The notes under the pieces were generated by a model. That model was not told the origin of the DNA and searched no databases. It was given only the letters and a program-made list of their open reading frames with translations. Of a stretch of DNA of 64,000 bases, positions 8,602-16,800 are shown piece after piece; positions within the stretch are counted from its first letter, which is position 1, and each line of letters begins with the position of its first letter. Source of the stretch: Wenzhouxiangella sp. XN201. Its GTDB lineage: Bacteria; Pseudomonadota; Gammaproteobacteria; Xanthomonadales; Wenzhouxiangellaceae. The stretch is from assembly GCF_011008905.1 (NCBI RefSeq), contig NZ_JAAIVI010000017.1, positions 1,054,001 through 1,118,000 on the forward strand. Direction: 5' to 3'. The translations under genes and the position numbers were made by a program.

Positions 8602-9168
8602 ATGCCCAGGGTTAGTGAAATCAAGCGCGGCCAGGTGATCGAGCACGACGGCAAGGTGTTTGGCGTTCGGCAGATCGATCGTTCGGCGCCGACCGCCCGA
8701 GGTGGCGGCACGCTCTACCGCTTCAAACTGGAATCCATTCCGGGCGGGGACCGCAAGGAGGTTACGCTCAAGGGCGACGACATGCTCAAGGATGCCGACC
8801 TGGTACGACGCCAGTGCGAGTTCTCCTATCGCGACGGCAACCAGTTCGTTTTCATGGACAGCGAGGACTTCAGCCAGTATCTGATCGATGCCGATGTCAT
8901 CGGTGACGGTGCCGGGTACATCACAGATGGCCTGCAGGGCATCTACGTGATGATCATCGACGACACGCCCGTTGCCATCCAGTTGCCGCAATCGGTGGTG
9001 CTGGAGGTCAGCGATACCGCCCCGGTGATGAAGGGCGCGACGGCCACAAAATCGAATAAGCCGGCGAGCCTGGAGACCGGGTTGGAGATCCTGGTTCCCG
9101 ACTACATCACGCCCGGCGAGACCGTACGCGTCAACACCGAAACCGGCGAATTCATGGGCCGCGCCTGA
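8602..9168 (+). CDS. efpL: Elongation factor P-like protein EfpL (YeiP)
   Basis: A 188-residue paralogue of EF-P that helps ribosomes through difficult peptide-bond steps. The start at 8602 is set by GGAG eight bases upstream; the longer open frame to 8497 lacks such support. Domain I has IKRGQVIEHDGKVFGVRQID, and the beta-turn tip reads APTARGGGTLYRF. Arginine thus stands where EF-P carries its modified lysine, which is the hallmark of the YeiP/EfpL branch. Downstream blocks such as VTLKGDDMLKDADL, FVFMDSEDFSQY, LPQSVVLEV and NKPASLETGLEILVPDYITPG (split across domains II and III) match YeiP. tyrA begins three bases after the stop, so the two are probably cotranscribed. Confidence 0.93.
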   Translation: MPRVSEIKRGQVIEHDGKVFGVRQIDRSAPTARGGGTLYRFKLESIPGGDRKEVTLKGDDMLKDADLVRRQCEFSYRDGNQFVFMDSEDFSQYLIDADVIGDGAGYITDGLQGIYVMIIDDTPVAIQLPQSVVLEVSDTAPVMKGATATKSNKPASLETGLEILVPDYITPGETVRVNTETGEFMGRA

Positions 9169-9171
9169 GCC

Positions 9172-10281
9172 ATGGAACAAGGTGAATGGAAGGCACGACT
9201 CAAGGCGTTGCGGGACGAGCTTGATGGTGTCGATACGGCGCTGATCGAGCTGGCAACACGGCGCCAGCAGCTGGTTTCCGATATCGGACGCATCAAGAAG
9301 CGGTACGGCGAGCAGTTGCGTGACTTCCGGCGCGAACGCGAAGTGCTCGATGGCGTACGCCGCGCGGCCGAGTCCCGGGGTCTGGATCCCGAACTGGCCG
9401 AGGATCTGTTCCAGCGCCTGATTGAGGCTTCTTTGACTCGCCAGGAGCAGGAGCGGCTGCGCCTTGGGCGTCACGGTGATGGTCGACGAGCATTGGTGAT
9501 CGGTGGCTCTGGTCGCATGGGCCGTTGGTTGGCCGCTTTCCTCGACGGCCAGGGTTTCGATGTGCTGATTGCCGATCCTGCCACGACATCGGATGGAAGT
9601 TCGCGCTTCACCGATTGGCGCGATGCCCCGGCCGACGTGGACGTCATCGCCATCGCCGCACCCCTTGCGATATCGGCCGAGGTGCTGGCCGAGCTCGCAC
9701 AGCAATCGACGGATGCGCTGGTCTTCGATATCGGATCACTCAAATCGCCGTTGGGTCCGGCCCTGCGCGCTGCTGCCGATGCCGGGCTGCGGGTGTGTTC
9801 GGTGCACCCCATGTTCGGTCCCGACACGCAGCTGCTTTCGGAAAAGCATGTTCTCCTGATGGACGTCGGCAACGCCGAGGCTGTCGTTGCCGCGAAGTCC
9901 CTTTTTGCCGACACCCTGGCTGAACTGGTCACAATCGGGCTCGAAGAACACGACCGGCTTATGGCGCCGGTGCTGGGTTTATCCCACGCGTTGAGCATCG
10001 TCTTCTTCACCGCCCTGGCAGATTGCGGGGTGTCGGCCACGGGCCTGTCGCAGCTGTCGAGCACCACCTTCGATCGGCAATTGTCCATTGCGCGGGCCGT
10101 GGCCTGCGAAAACCCCGATCTCTACTTTGAAATCCAGTCCCTCAACCGCCATGGCGGTACCATGCGCCAGGCGTTGCTCGCGGCCGTTCAGTTGTTGATC
10201 GAGAGTATCGAGAACGATGATTCCGAGGCATTTCGGCAGTTGATGGCGCGGGGCAAAGCGTATCTTTCCGATTTGAAGTAG
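9172..10281 (+). CDS. tyrA: Bifunctional chorismate mutase / prephenate dehydrogenase (T-protein)
   Basis: Catalyses chorismate to prephenate and then prephenate to 4-hydroxyphenylpyruvate in tyrosine synthesis. Residues about 1-95 are an AroQ-type mutase helical domain (LRDELDGVDTALIELATRRQQLVSDIGRIKK, in pieces the usual R, K and Q contacts). LVIGGSGRMGRWLAAFLDGQG near residue 107 begins the NAD-binding dehydrogenase domain, and SVHPMFGPDTQLLSEKHVL and the C-terminal LNRHGGTMRQALL belong to the same domain. At 369 residues it has the usual T-protein length. It follows efpL by three bases. Repeat copy C starts about 30 bp after the stop. Confidence 0.95.
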   Translation: MEQGEWKARLKALRDELDGVDTALIELATRRQQLVSDIGRIKKRYGEQLRDFRREREVLDGVRRAAESRGLDPELAEDLFQRLIEASLTRQEQERLRLGRHGDGRRALVIGGSGRMGRWLAAFLDGQGFDVLIADPATTSDGSSRFTDWRDAPADVDVIAIAAPLAISAEVLAELAQQSTDALVFDIGSLKSPLGPALRAAADAGLRVCSVHPMFGPDTQLLSEKHVLLMDVGNAEAVVAAKSLFADTLAELVTIGLEEHDRLMAPVLGLSHALSIVFFTALADCGVSATGLSQLSSTTFDRQLSIARAVACENPDLYFEIQSLNRHGGTMRQALLAAVQLLIESIENDDSEAFRQLMARGKAYLSDLK

Positions 10282-10309
10282 GTTGAGGTTACAAGTTCGT
10301 TGCCGCTAG

Positions 10310-11140
10310 ATTGACTGTTGCCACTGGTCGCAGTGGTGTACTCGACACTTCAAAGGCGATTACGCCCGTCTGCTTCGCAGATTGGTTCGTCAACTCGCTG
10401 ATGCTAGCTAGTGTGATGCTACCGCCGCGGTCGGTGGTCTCGACAAGTCAAAGGCGGTTTCGCCCGGCGCGCTTCGCGCGCTCTTGCGGCGAGGTGCTTT
10501 TTTGTCGCGCCAAAAAAGTACCCAAAAAATGCGCTTAAAAGATGACGGTTACGTCTCAGGAATATCTGAGCGGAGTGGCTTCACGGACTGTGACTGGGGC
10601 TTTGCTTGGGCCCGGCTGCCGAACATGCTGGCTTGCGATACCGCCTGGCGCGGCCCGCATCTGGCACTGCGACTTCGAGTGGCGTTCCAGCCCTGAGATC
10701 TGTCCCAACCTTAATCGAAGCCGACCCCGATCGAGGCCGTGCTGTGTGGGTGCGGGCTACGCCCGAGCTTTACCGAAAACGCCATGTTTCACGACCGAGC
10801 ATTAGCGAAGGCAAAAGCGGTATCTCCGTTAAGCCTCCGAGACTTCTGGTCCTGCGGACCACCCGCGTCTTCTAAGAGCGTTTTTGGTGACTTTTGTCGC
10901 GACTGACAAAAGTTACTCGCCATCAGCCTGCGAAGCACGCGGGCGAAATCGCTTTTGATTTGTCGGGCCCCCCACGACAACCCGTGGCAATAGCCAGCGC
11001 CGTGCCTGCACAGCAGGCGGCGAATCCGCCTTTGACTTGTCGAGGACACCACCGCGCCCGGCGGCAACAATTGTGCAAGGGCCACCCGGCCAACAAGTCT
11101 AAGCGCAAGCACCTGCCAAGTATGCCGGGCGCAATCTCGG
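10310..11140 (+). repeat. Composite inverted-repeat element, copy C
   Basis: The core runs from the left hairpin at 10493-10522 (GGTGCTTTTTT / AAAAAAGTACC) to the right hairpin at 10887-10916 (GTGACTTTTGTC / GACAAAAGTTAC), 424 bp. The left arm 10441-10545 and the reverse complement of 10863-10967 align over about 100 bp, so the ends form a long imperfect terminal inverted repeat with a hairpin nested in each arm. Degenerate units continue outward on both sides; the right-hand ones, after 10990, are the most decayed. The element occupies the whole gap between the convergent tyrA and the PHA-type gene. Confidence 0.9.
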
Positions 11141-11161
11141 CCGTCAGAGATGCTACCCGAC

Positions 11162-11434
11162 CTACTGAAAGTGCTCATCCAAATAACGATTGATTTCCTT
11201 CTCGACGGCTGGCTGCAGGTAGGTAAACAGAAAGTTGAGCCGGGCCCGTACGTGAACGCATTCTTCGTCAACGTCGATTTCGCCGTGAACGCCGGGCCGC
11301 TCGAAAACGATCGTGTCTTCATCCCAGCCATATTCGATGCTGAATTTCTCGGCCAGGTCGGCAGCCAGTTCATCGGCGACTTGCTGCGCATCTTCGAGGC
11401 TCATGCTATGGGTCTTTCGAATGTCGATACTCAT
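11162..11434 (-). CDS. Polyhydroxyalkanoic acid system family protein
   Basis: A 90-residue cytoplasmic protein beginning MSIDIRKTHSMSLEDAQ and containing LAADLAEKFSIEYGWDEDTIVFERPGV in pieces, then GEIDVDEECVHVRARL and a C-terminal helix ending EKEINRYLDEHF. This is the pattern of the short PHA-system family (PHA granule region proteins), whose role is not well defined. It starts nine bases after the stop of the receiver-GGDEF-EAL gene, so it looks like the last gene of that signalling operon. No phasin or PHA synthase is nearby, so a link to polyester storage is only a family association. Confidence 0.75.
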   Translation of the reverse strand: MSIDIRKTHSMSLEDAQQVADELAADLAEKFSIEYGWDEDTIVFERPGVHGEIDVDEECVHVRARLNFLFTYLQPAVEKEINRYLDEHFQ

Positions 11435-11443
11435 GTGACCGGC

Positions 11444-14197
11444 TCAGTCATCCGCTTCGAATTTCTCGATCCAGGGTGCGAACTCATCGGCCGGAAGCGC
11501 CGGGCTGTAGAGAAAGCCCTGTGCCAGGTCGCAGCCGGCTTCGGCAAGATAGTCTCGTTGGGCACGGGTTTCAACACCCTCGCCCACGGTTCCCAGGCCG
11601 AGACTACGGGCCAGACGGATGATGGCTACCACGATGGCCTCTGCTTCGCTGTGGTCGTGCAGGTCATGGATGAAGCTGCGGTCGATCTTGAATTGGTCAA
11701 TCGGGAAGCGGCGCAAATAGGCCAGCGAAGAATAGCCGGTGCCAAAGTCGTCGATGGAAATTCCCAGACCTAGCAACTTGAGTTCACGCAGGATAGATGC
11801 GGCTTCTTCGGCATTGTCCATGACTACGCTCTCGGTAATCTCCAGACGCAGAGCCGAGGCAGGAAGCGCGGCCTTCTTGAGTGACGAATGGATGTATTCA
11901 CTCAGGCCGGGGTCACGAAACTGGCGCGCCGAAAGATTGAGCGCCACGACCAGATTGAGACCGGCATCATGCCACGCTCGCGACTGGCGGGCTGCTTCGT
12001 CAAGCACCCAGCGACCGAGCGGAATGATCAGCCCGGTTTCCTCGGCCAGCGGAATGAACTCGTCGGGCGGGATCATCCTGCCTTCGTGCTCCCAGCGCAG
12101 GAGTGCTTCGGCGCCGACCACGCGGCCGGTGGCAAGCTCGATTACCGGCTGGTAATGCAGCCTCATTCTCTTGTCTTCGACTGCCCGCCGCAGGGTCGAT
12201 TCCATATCCACACGCTGCAGCGCTGCCTCGTTCATGTCCTCTGTATAGAAGCGGAAGTTGTTTGCGCCGAGCTGCTTGGCGCGATACATGGCGATATCGG
12301 CATTTCTGAGAAGGGTGTTGTAGTCGTCGCCGTTACCCGGGTGGATGGCAATGCCCAGGCTGGCGGTGATATTCATCTCGCGACCTGCCACCTGGAATGG
12401 TGCCTCCAGCACTCTCAGGATGGCGGTGGCGCGTCCCGGGAGGTCGCTGCGTTCCTCGATATCGTTGATCAGGATTACGAATTCGTCACCACTGATCCGG
12501 GCCACGGTGTCACGCGCGCGAACCGTACCGCGCAGTCGTTCAGCGACCTCGCGCAGTACGCTATCGCCGGCGCTGCGGCCGAGGCTGTCGTTGATGCGCT
12601 TGAACTGATCGAGATCGATGAACAGCAGGGCGAGGTGATGCTGCGTTTCTCGGGCGGCGGTAATTGCCTGTTCGACACGGTCCTGAAGCAGGTTGCGGCT
12701 GGCCACCCCGGTAAGGGTGTCCTGGCTGTACTGGCGCTCGAGCTGTTCTTCGTATTGCTTGCGTTCGGTGATGTCGTTGATGATGCCGACGAAGTGCGTC
12801 GCCACGCCCTCGTCGTCGAACACCGGCGCGATGGTCAGTTCGTTCCAGAACAGCGTCCCATCCTTGCGGTAGTAGCGCAACACCGCTTCACCTTCGTGCT
12901 GATTATTGATGGCATTGCGAATCGTGATCAGGCCTCGCTGGTCACGATCATTGCCATACAGAAACCGGGGGTTGCGGCCCATGACTTCGTCGCGGCTGAA
13001 TCCCGTGATCCGCTCAAAAGCACTGTTGACGTAGACGAGGGGCGCATCGTCGGATGGATCGGCGGAGGTGATCATCACGCCGTTTGGAGATGCTTCAATG
13101 GCACGCCGGCTCAGGCGGTTGAATTCTTCGGCCGACTTGAGGCTGGCTTCTGCCTCCTGGCGCATGGACTCACGGTGATAGTTCTCGAGTGCATAGGAAA
13201 GATCGCTGACCACTTCCTCGACCAGCCCGGTCAGCGACGAGTCGAAAAAGCCGGTTTCACTCGCGTACAGACAGAGCGCACCGATGATTCGGCCATTGGC
13301 ATAAAGCGGACACGCAGCTGCCGAACGGAGTTGGTACTCCTTGAGCAGTGGCTGAATAGAGCTGATAGAGGGTTCGGCAGAAAGGTCGTTACTCAGGAAA
13401 TTCCGGGCCTCGCCGATGGCGATTTCTCCTGGAGTCCTGAACGGCGGCTCGGCCACGAACGGGCCCGCCCGGTTGAAGATCTCGTCGTCGCCGCCGTGCC
13501 GGGCAGCAAGCCGCACGGTCTTGCCGTCTTCTTCCAACAGGCCGACCCAGGCAAGCGTGAAACCGCCTCGTTCGACGACAATCCGGCAGGCGCCGTCCAG
13601 CAATTCCTGTTGCGAACTGGTGTGGACGATGAGCTGATTGATGGCACTCAGGGCTGAGTAAAGCCGATTGAGCCGCTCGATCTGTACCTTGGCCAGCTGC
13701 AGTTCCTCGAAACGCTGGGCCAGCTCAGCGCTGCGTTCCTCGAGCTTGCGCACCAGGGCCTGGCTGTAGCGCCGGTCCGCCTCGGCACCCTGCGTGACTG
13801 GCTTGCGCGGCTGTTGCTCGCGCTTGTCGGCTGTAGTGAGCACCTTGTCCAGGCGCTTGAGGAATACGACCGGTTCGGTTGGCTTGATCAGGAAGGCATC
13901 GGCACCGAGATCGCGCGCCAGACGTTCGTCCTCGGACTGGGTGTAGGTGGCCGTGTAGACGACGAAGGGAATTGTCGAGAGCCGGTGGTCGGCTTTCCAC
14001 TCGCGCAGCAATGTATAACCGTCCATCGTGGGCATCAGCAGGTCGCTGATAACCAGGTCTGGCGGGTGTTTGCGCGCGAGATCCAGCGCCACGGCACCAT
14101 TCTCGGCCTCTTCGACCTCGAAATCGTTGGCGCTCAGCAACGACCGCAGCAGGTAGCGGTTTTCGTCGTGATCGTCAACGACCAGTATCCGCTTCAT
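11444..14197 (-). CDS. Response regulator with GAF, PAS, GGDEF and EAL domains
   Basis: A 917-residue c-di-GMP enzyme. Residues 1-120 are a receiver domain (ILVVDDHDENRYLL, phospho-acceptor in LVISDLLMPTMDGY, lysine in FLIKPTEP). A coiled stretch leads to a GAF domain (about 190-350), a PAS domain (about 370-490; RISG-type repeats, FVGIINDITERKQYEEQ), a GGDEF domain (about 500-660; FIDLDQFKRINDSLG, active-site variant SGDEF) and an EAL domain (about 665-910; GAEALLRWEHEG, IDDFGTGYSSLAYL). Both signature motifs look intact, so it could make and break c-di-GMP under control of phosphorylation. The start at 14197 overlaps the stop of the preceding receiver gene (ATGA), which rules out the longer open frame. 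It is probably a target of the kinase upstream. Confidence 0.93.
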   Translation of the reverse strand: MKRILVVDDHDENRYLLRSLLSANDFEVEEAENGAVALDLARKHPPDLVISDLLMPTMDGYTLLREWKADHRLSTIPFVVYTATYTQSEDERLARDLGADAFLIKPTEPVVFLKRLDKVLTTADKREQQPRKPVTQGAEADRRYSQALVRKLEERSAELAQRFEELQLAKVQIERLNRLYSALSAINQLIVHTSSQQELLDGACRIVVERGGFTLAWVGLLEEDGKTVRLAARHGGDDEIFNRAGPFVAEPPFRTPGEIAIGEARNFLSNDLSAEPSISSIQPLLKEYQLRSAAACPLYANGRIIGALCLYASETGFFDSSLTGLVEEVVSDLSYALENYHRESMRQEAEASLKSAEEFNRLSRRAIEASPNGVMITSADPSDDAPLVYVNSAFERITGFSRDEVMGRNPRFLYGNDRDQRGLITIRNAINNQHEGEAVLRYYRKDGTLFWNELTIAPVFDDEGVATHFVGIINDITERKQYEEQLERQYSQDTLTGVASRNLLQDRVEQAITAARETQHHLALLFIDLDQFKRINDSLGRSAGDSVLREVAERLRGTVRARDTVARISGDEFVILINDIEERSDLPGRATAILRVLEAPFQVAGREMNITASLGIAIHPGNGDDYNTLLRNADIAMYRAKQLGANNFRFYTEDMNEAALQRVDMESTLRRAVEDKRMRLHYQPVIELATGRVVGAEALLRWEHEGRMIPPDEFIPLAEETGLIIPLGRWVLDEAARQSRAWHDAGLNLVVALNLSARQFRDPGLSEYIHSSLKKAALPASALRLEITESVVMDNAEEAASILRELKLLGLGISIDDFGTGYSSLAYLRRFPIDQFKIDRSFIHDLHDHSEAEAIVVAIIRLARSLGLGTVGEGVETRAQRDYLAEAGCDLAQGFLYSPALPADEFAPWIEKFEADD

Positions 14198-14568
14198 CCG
14201 CTGGTCTCCAAGTACGCTTCGACCCGGTCGGCGAAATTGCCGGGGTCGATGGGCTTTTCGATATATCCCGTGCAGCCGGCGGCGAGACAATTCTCACGAT
14301 CGCCGGGCATGGCATAGGATGTCACGGCCACAATGGGAGTCTCCGCCATTTCGGGCATCCGGCGCAACTCGCGCGCGACCTCGTAGCCGTCCATGCCGGG
14401 GAGCTGGATATCGAGCAGGATAAGGTCCGGTTGCTCGCTGGCAGCCATTTCGATGCCGGTTTGACCGTCGCTGGCGCAGACCATTTGCCAGTCGCGCGCG
14501 CTCAACAGGTAAGACGCCAGGTAGGCGTTCTGCTCGTTGTCTTCGATCAGCAGGATCTTCCCTTTCAT
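14194..14568 (-). CDS. Single-domain response regulator
   Basis: A stand-alone receiver of 124 residues (KILLIEDNEQNAYLASYLL, phospho-acceptor aspartate in LILLDIQLPGMDGYEVA near residue 52, threonine/serine in VAVTSYAM, lysine in GYIEKPIDP). It has no output domain, so it probably relays phosphate or acts by protein contact. The start at 14568 overlaps the stop of the kinase gene by four bases, and its own stop overlaps the next gene by four bases, so the three are tightly coupled. The likely flow is kinase to this receiver and/or to the receiver of the GGDEF-EAL protein. Confidence 0.93.
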   Translation of the reverse strand: MKGKILLIEDNEQNAYLASYLLSARDWQMVCASDGQTGIEMAASEQPDLILLDIQLPGMDGYEVARELRRMPEMAETPIVAVTSYAMPGDRENCLAAGCTGYIEKPIDPGNFADRVEAYLETSG

Positions 14569-16715
14569 GCCTCTTCCCCGGTTGCAGCCGCGGCTGCGAG
14601 CGGCAGTTCGACCGTGAATGTGGTACCTACACCCCAACGACTGGAAACCCGGATCTCACCATCCATCATACTGGTCAGCCGCTTGCAGATCACCAGGCCC
14701 AGACCGGTGCCTTCATGTTTCCTTGAAAGCGTCGAGTCGATCTGGCGGAAAGGTAGGAACAGGCTCTGCAAGTCCTGCTCCCGAATACCGATACCCGAGT
14801 CCTGGACGGCGATGATCACCGATTCCTCGCCTTCGCTGTCGTCGGTATCGATCGTGATCTTCACCGATCCCGAGTCCGTGAACTTGACCGCATTGCCGAT
14901 GAGGTTGAACAGGATCTGCTCGACCCGGCGCAGATCGCCCATACGATCGCCCGGGTCGGTTCTCCGATCGATCTCGAGAGTGATGTTCTTTCGCTCAGCC
15001 AGTGGCCGAATGATTTCGATAACCTTGTCGACCGACTCCAGCAAGCTGAAGGGTTCGCTGGAGAGCGTCATCTCCCCGGCCTCGATGCGTGAGATATCGA
15101 GAATGTCGTTGATCAGGGTCAGCAGGTGTTCGGAACTGTTGCGCACCATTGTGAGCTGCTTGCTTTGTTCCGCGTTGAGGGGGCCCGCCAATTCCTGCAG
15201 GAGAATGCCGGTGAACCCGATGATGGAATTGAGTGGGGTTCTGAGTTCGTGACTCATGGTGGCAAGAAATGCCGACTTGAGGCGATCGGCCGCCTCGGCC
15301 TTGTCCCGGGCCACGGCCAATTGATCCTCGACCCGCTTCTGGTGGGTGATGTCGACCAGCAGGCCGACGATACCCAGTGGCTGCTCCTCGGGGCCGATAA
15401 TACGCGCTGCGGAGTAGAGCATCTCGTGGCGCGTGCTGTCGGCGAAATCCAGTGTGACCTCGCGCCGAATCTGACCACCACTTTCAAGCAGCCGCTTCTG
15501 TTCCAGTTCGAATTTTCGACCGTCAGATGTTGAGACGAACTCCAGGTCATGGACGGTCTTGCCGACGATTTCCTCGCGCCTGATGCCGAATGCCTGCTCG
15601 TAGGCCTTGTTGCAGCCCGTGAAGTGCAGTTGGTTGTTCTTGTAGTAGATCAGGCTCGGAATCTGGTCGATCAGGGCCTGGAAGAATGTCGAGGTCTCGC
15701 TGAGTTCACGCGTTCGGTCGTGCACACGCCGCTCGAGCTGCCGGGTATGTTCGCGCGCCTGAGTGTAAACCTGGTGCGTTTTCGCCCGGACCTGATTTCG
15801 CAGAACCAAAACCAGCGCCAAACCGCCACCAAGCATGATGGCGATGGCTGCCGCGGCGGCGGGCAGCCAGTTCGGCCAGGTGGTCAAGGGCGGGTTGTCG
15901 GTCCAGCGCTCGAGCGATGCATAGTAGGGTGAGTCCGGGTCCTGTTTGAATGCGATCAGGTGATGGTCGATGGCCTCGAGCAGGTGCACCCGTCCGGTCA
16001 GGGGTGCGGCAAAGAACAGGCGCGAGGGCGCAAAGATCACGGCCGTGTCTTCCAGGCCGAAGTCATCGGCGTGATGCTCGCCGTAAAACCGATTGGTGAC
16101 CACGGCATCTGCCTGGCCCGAATGAACAGCGGCAAAGGCCGATCCGAAATCGCGGAAGGGCAGTAATTTCACCGCAATACCAAAGCCCTCGACCATGTTC
16201 TCGAGTTGTGATTGCTGGACTGATCCGTCGAGCACTGCGACCGAACGGCCATTGAGATCGATGATCGAACGGATGCCGCTGTTCGGCGACGCGTAGACCT
16301 GGTGCCAACTCGACAGGGCCGGTTCGTCATGGAAGGCAAAGAGCTGAGTGCGATCGGCCGTTCGCGCGACATCGGGCATCAGGTCGATTTGCCCCGTGCT
16401 CAGTCTATTGAGGCCCTCCTGCCAGCTGCCGGGTACGTATTCCAGCTGCCAGCCTTCACGTTCGGCAATGGCTTCGATGATATCGACGAAAATGCCTTCT
16501 GGTCGGCCGTCCTCGCCGAGGCCCACCTTGGGGCTGTTGGCGTAGATGCCGACTTGAACCGACTGCTTGGTGACCGAAAGTGCCGGTGATTGGTCTGCCA
16601 GTGCGGGGAATGGCAGGCAAAGCAGTAGCGAGAGGGCGACCACCACCCCCTGTCGCAGCCTTCGGCCCGCTTCAACGTGGGGCCGGCGATACCGTGCCTG
16701 CTTGTTATCGTCCAC
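14565..16715 (-). CDS. Sensor histidine kinase with periplasmic solute-binding domain
   Basis: A 716-residue inner-membrane kinase. A GTG start at 16715 has GGAGG eight bases upstream. A signal helix (residues about 22-40, ALSLLLCLPFPALA) precedes a periplasmic SBP_bac_3-type domain (about 50-275; VQVGIYANSPKVG, GIFVDIIEAIAEREGW, DLMPDVARTADR). A membrane helix follows (about 288-310), then a PAS domain (about 345-460), HisKA with FLATMSHELRTPLNSIIG (phospho-histidine near 490) and an ATPase domain (NLIGNAVKF, DSGIGI, GTGLGL). It should sense a small solute, perhaps an amino acid, in the periplasm. It is first in a tight operon with two receiver genes. Confidence 0.94.
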   Translation of the reverse strand: MDDNKQARYRRPHVEAGRRLRQGVVVALSLLLCLPFPALADQSPALSVTKQSVQVGIYANSPKVGLGEDGRPEGIFVDIIEAIAEREGWQLEYVPGSWQEGLNRLSTGQIDLMPDVARTADRTQLFAFHDEPALSSWHQVYASPNSGIRSIIDLNGRSVAVLDGSVQQSQLENMVEGFGIAVKLLPFRDFGSAFAAVHSGQADAVVTNRFYGEHHADDFGLEDTAVIFAPSRLFFAAPLTGRVHLLEAIDHHLIAFKQDPDSPYYASLERWTDNPPLTTWPNWLPAAAAAIAIMLGGGLALVLVLRNQVRAKTHQVYTQAREHTRQLERRVHDRTRELSETSTFFQALIDQIPSLIYYKNNQLHFTGCNKAYEQAFGIRREEIVGKTVHDLEFVSTSDGRKFELEQKRLLESGGQIRREVTLDFADSTRHEMLYSAARIIGPEEQPLGIVGLLVDITHQKRVEDQLAVARDKAEAADRLKSAFLATMSHELRTPLNSIIGFTGILLQELAGPLNAEQSKQLTMVRNSSEHLLTLINDILDISRIEAGEMTLSSEPFSLLESVDKVIEIIRPLAERKNITLEIDRRTDPGDRMGDLRRVEQILFNLIGNAVKFTDSGSVKITIDTDDSEGEESVIIAVQDSGIGIREQDLQSLFLPFRQIDSTLSRKHEGTGLGLVICKRLTSMMDGEIRVSSRWGVGTTFTVELPLAAAAATGEEA

Positions 16716-16800
16716 CTGGGCGCCCTCCTGCGCCAGAGCGGAAGCGGATGACCAGCATACGGCAATTGGTCTGTGGCCGCCATGAATGCAATTGACTGCC

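Noticed and set aside
8431-9705. 424-codon open frame antisense to efpL and tyrA
   Set aside because: It lies opposite two well-recognised genes and shows no domain.
11888-13657. 589-codon open frame antisense to the GGDEF-EAL gene
   Set aside because: It is a shadow of high-GC codon usage on the opposite strand. The real protein has complete, ordered domains and coupled starts.
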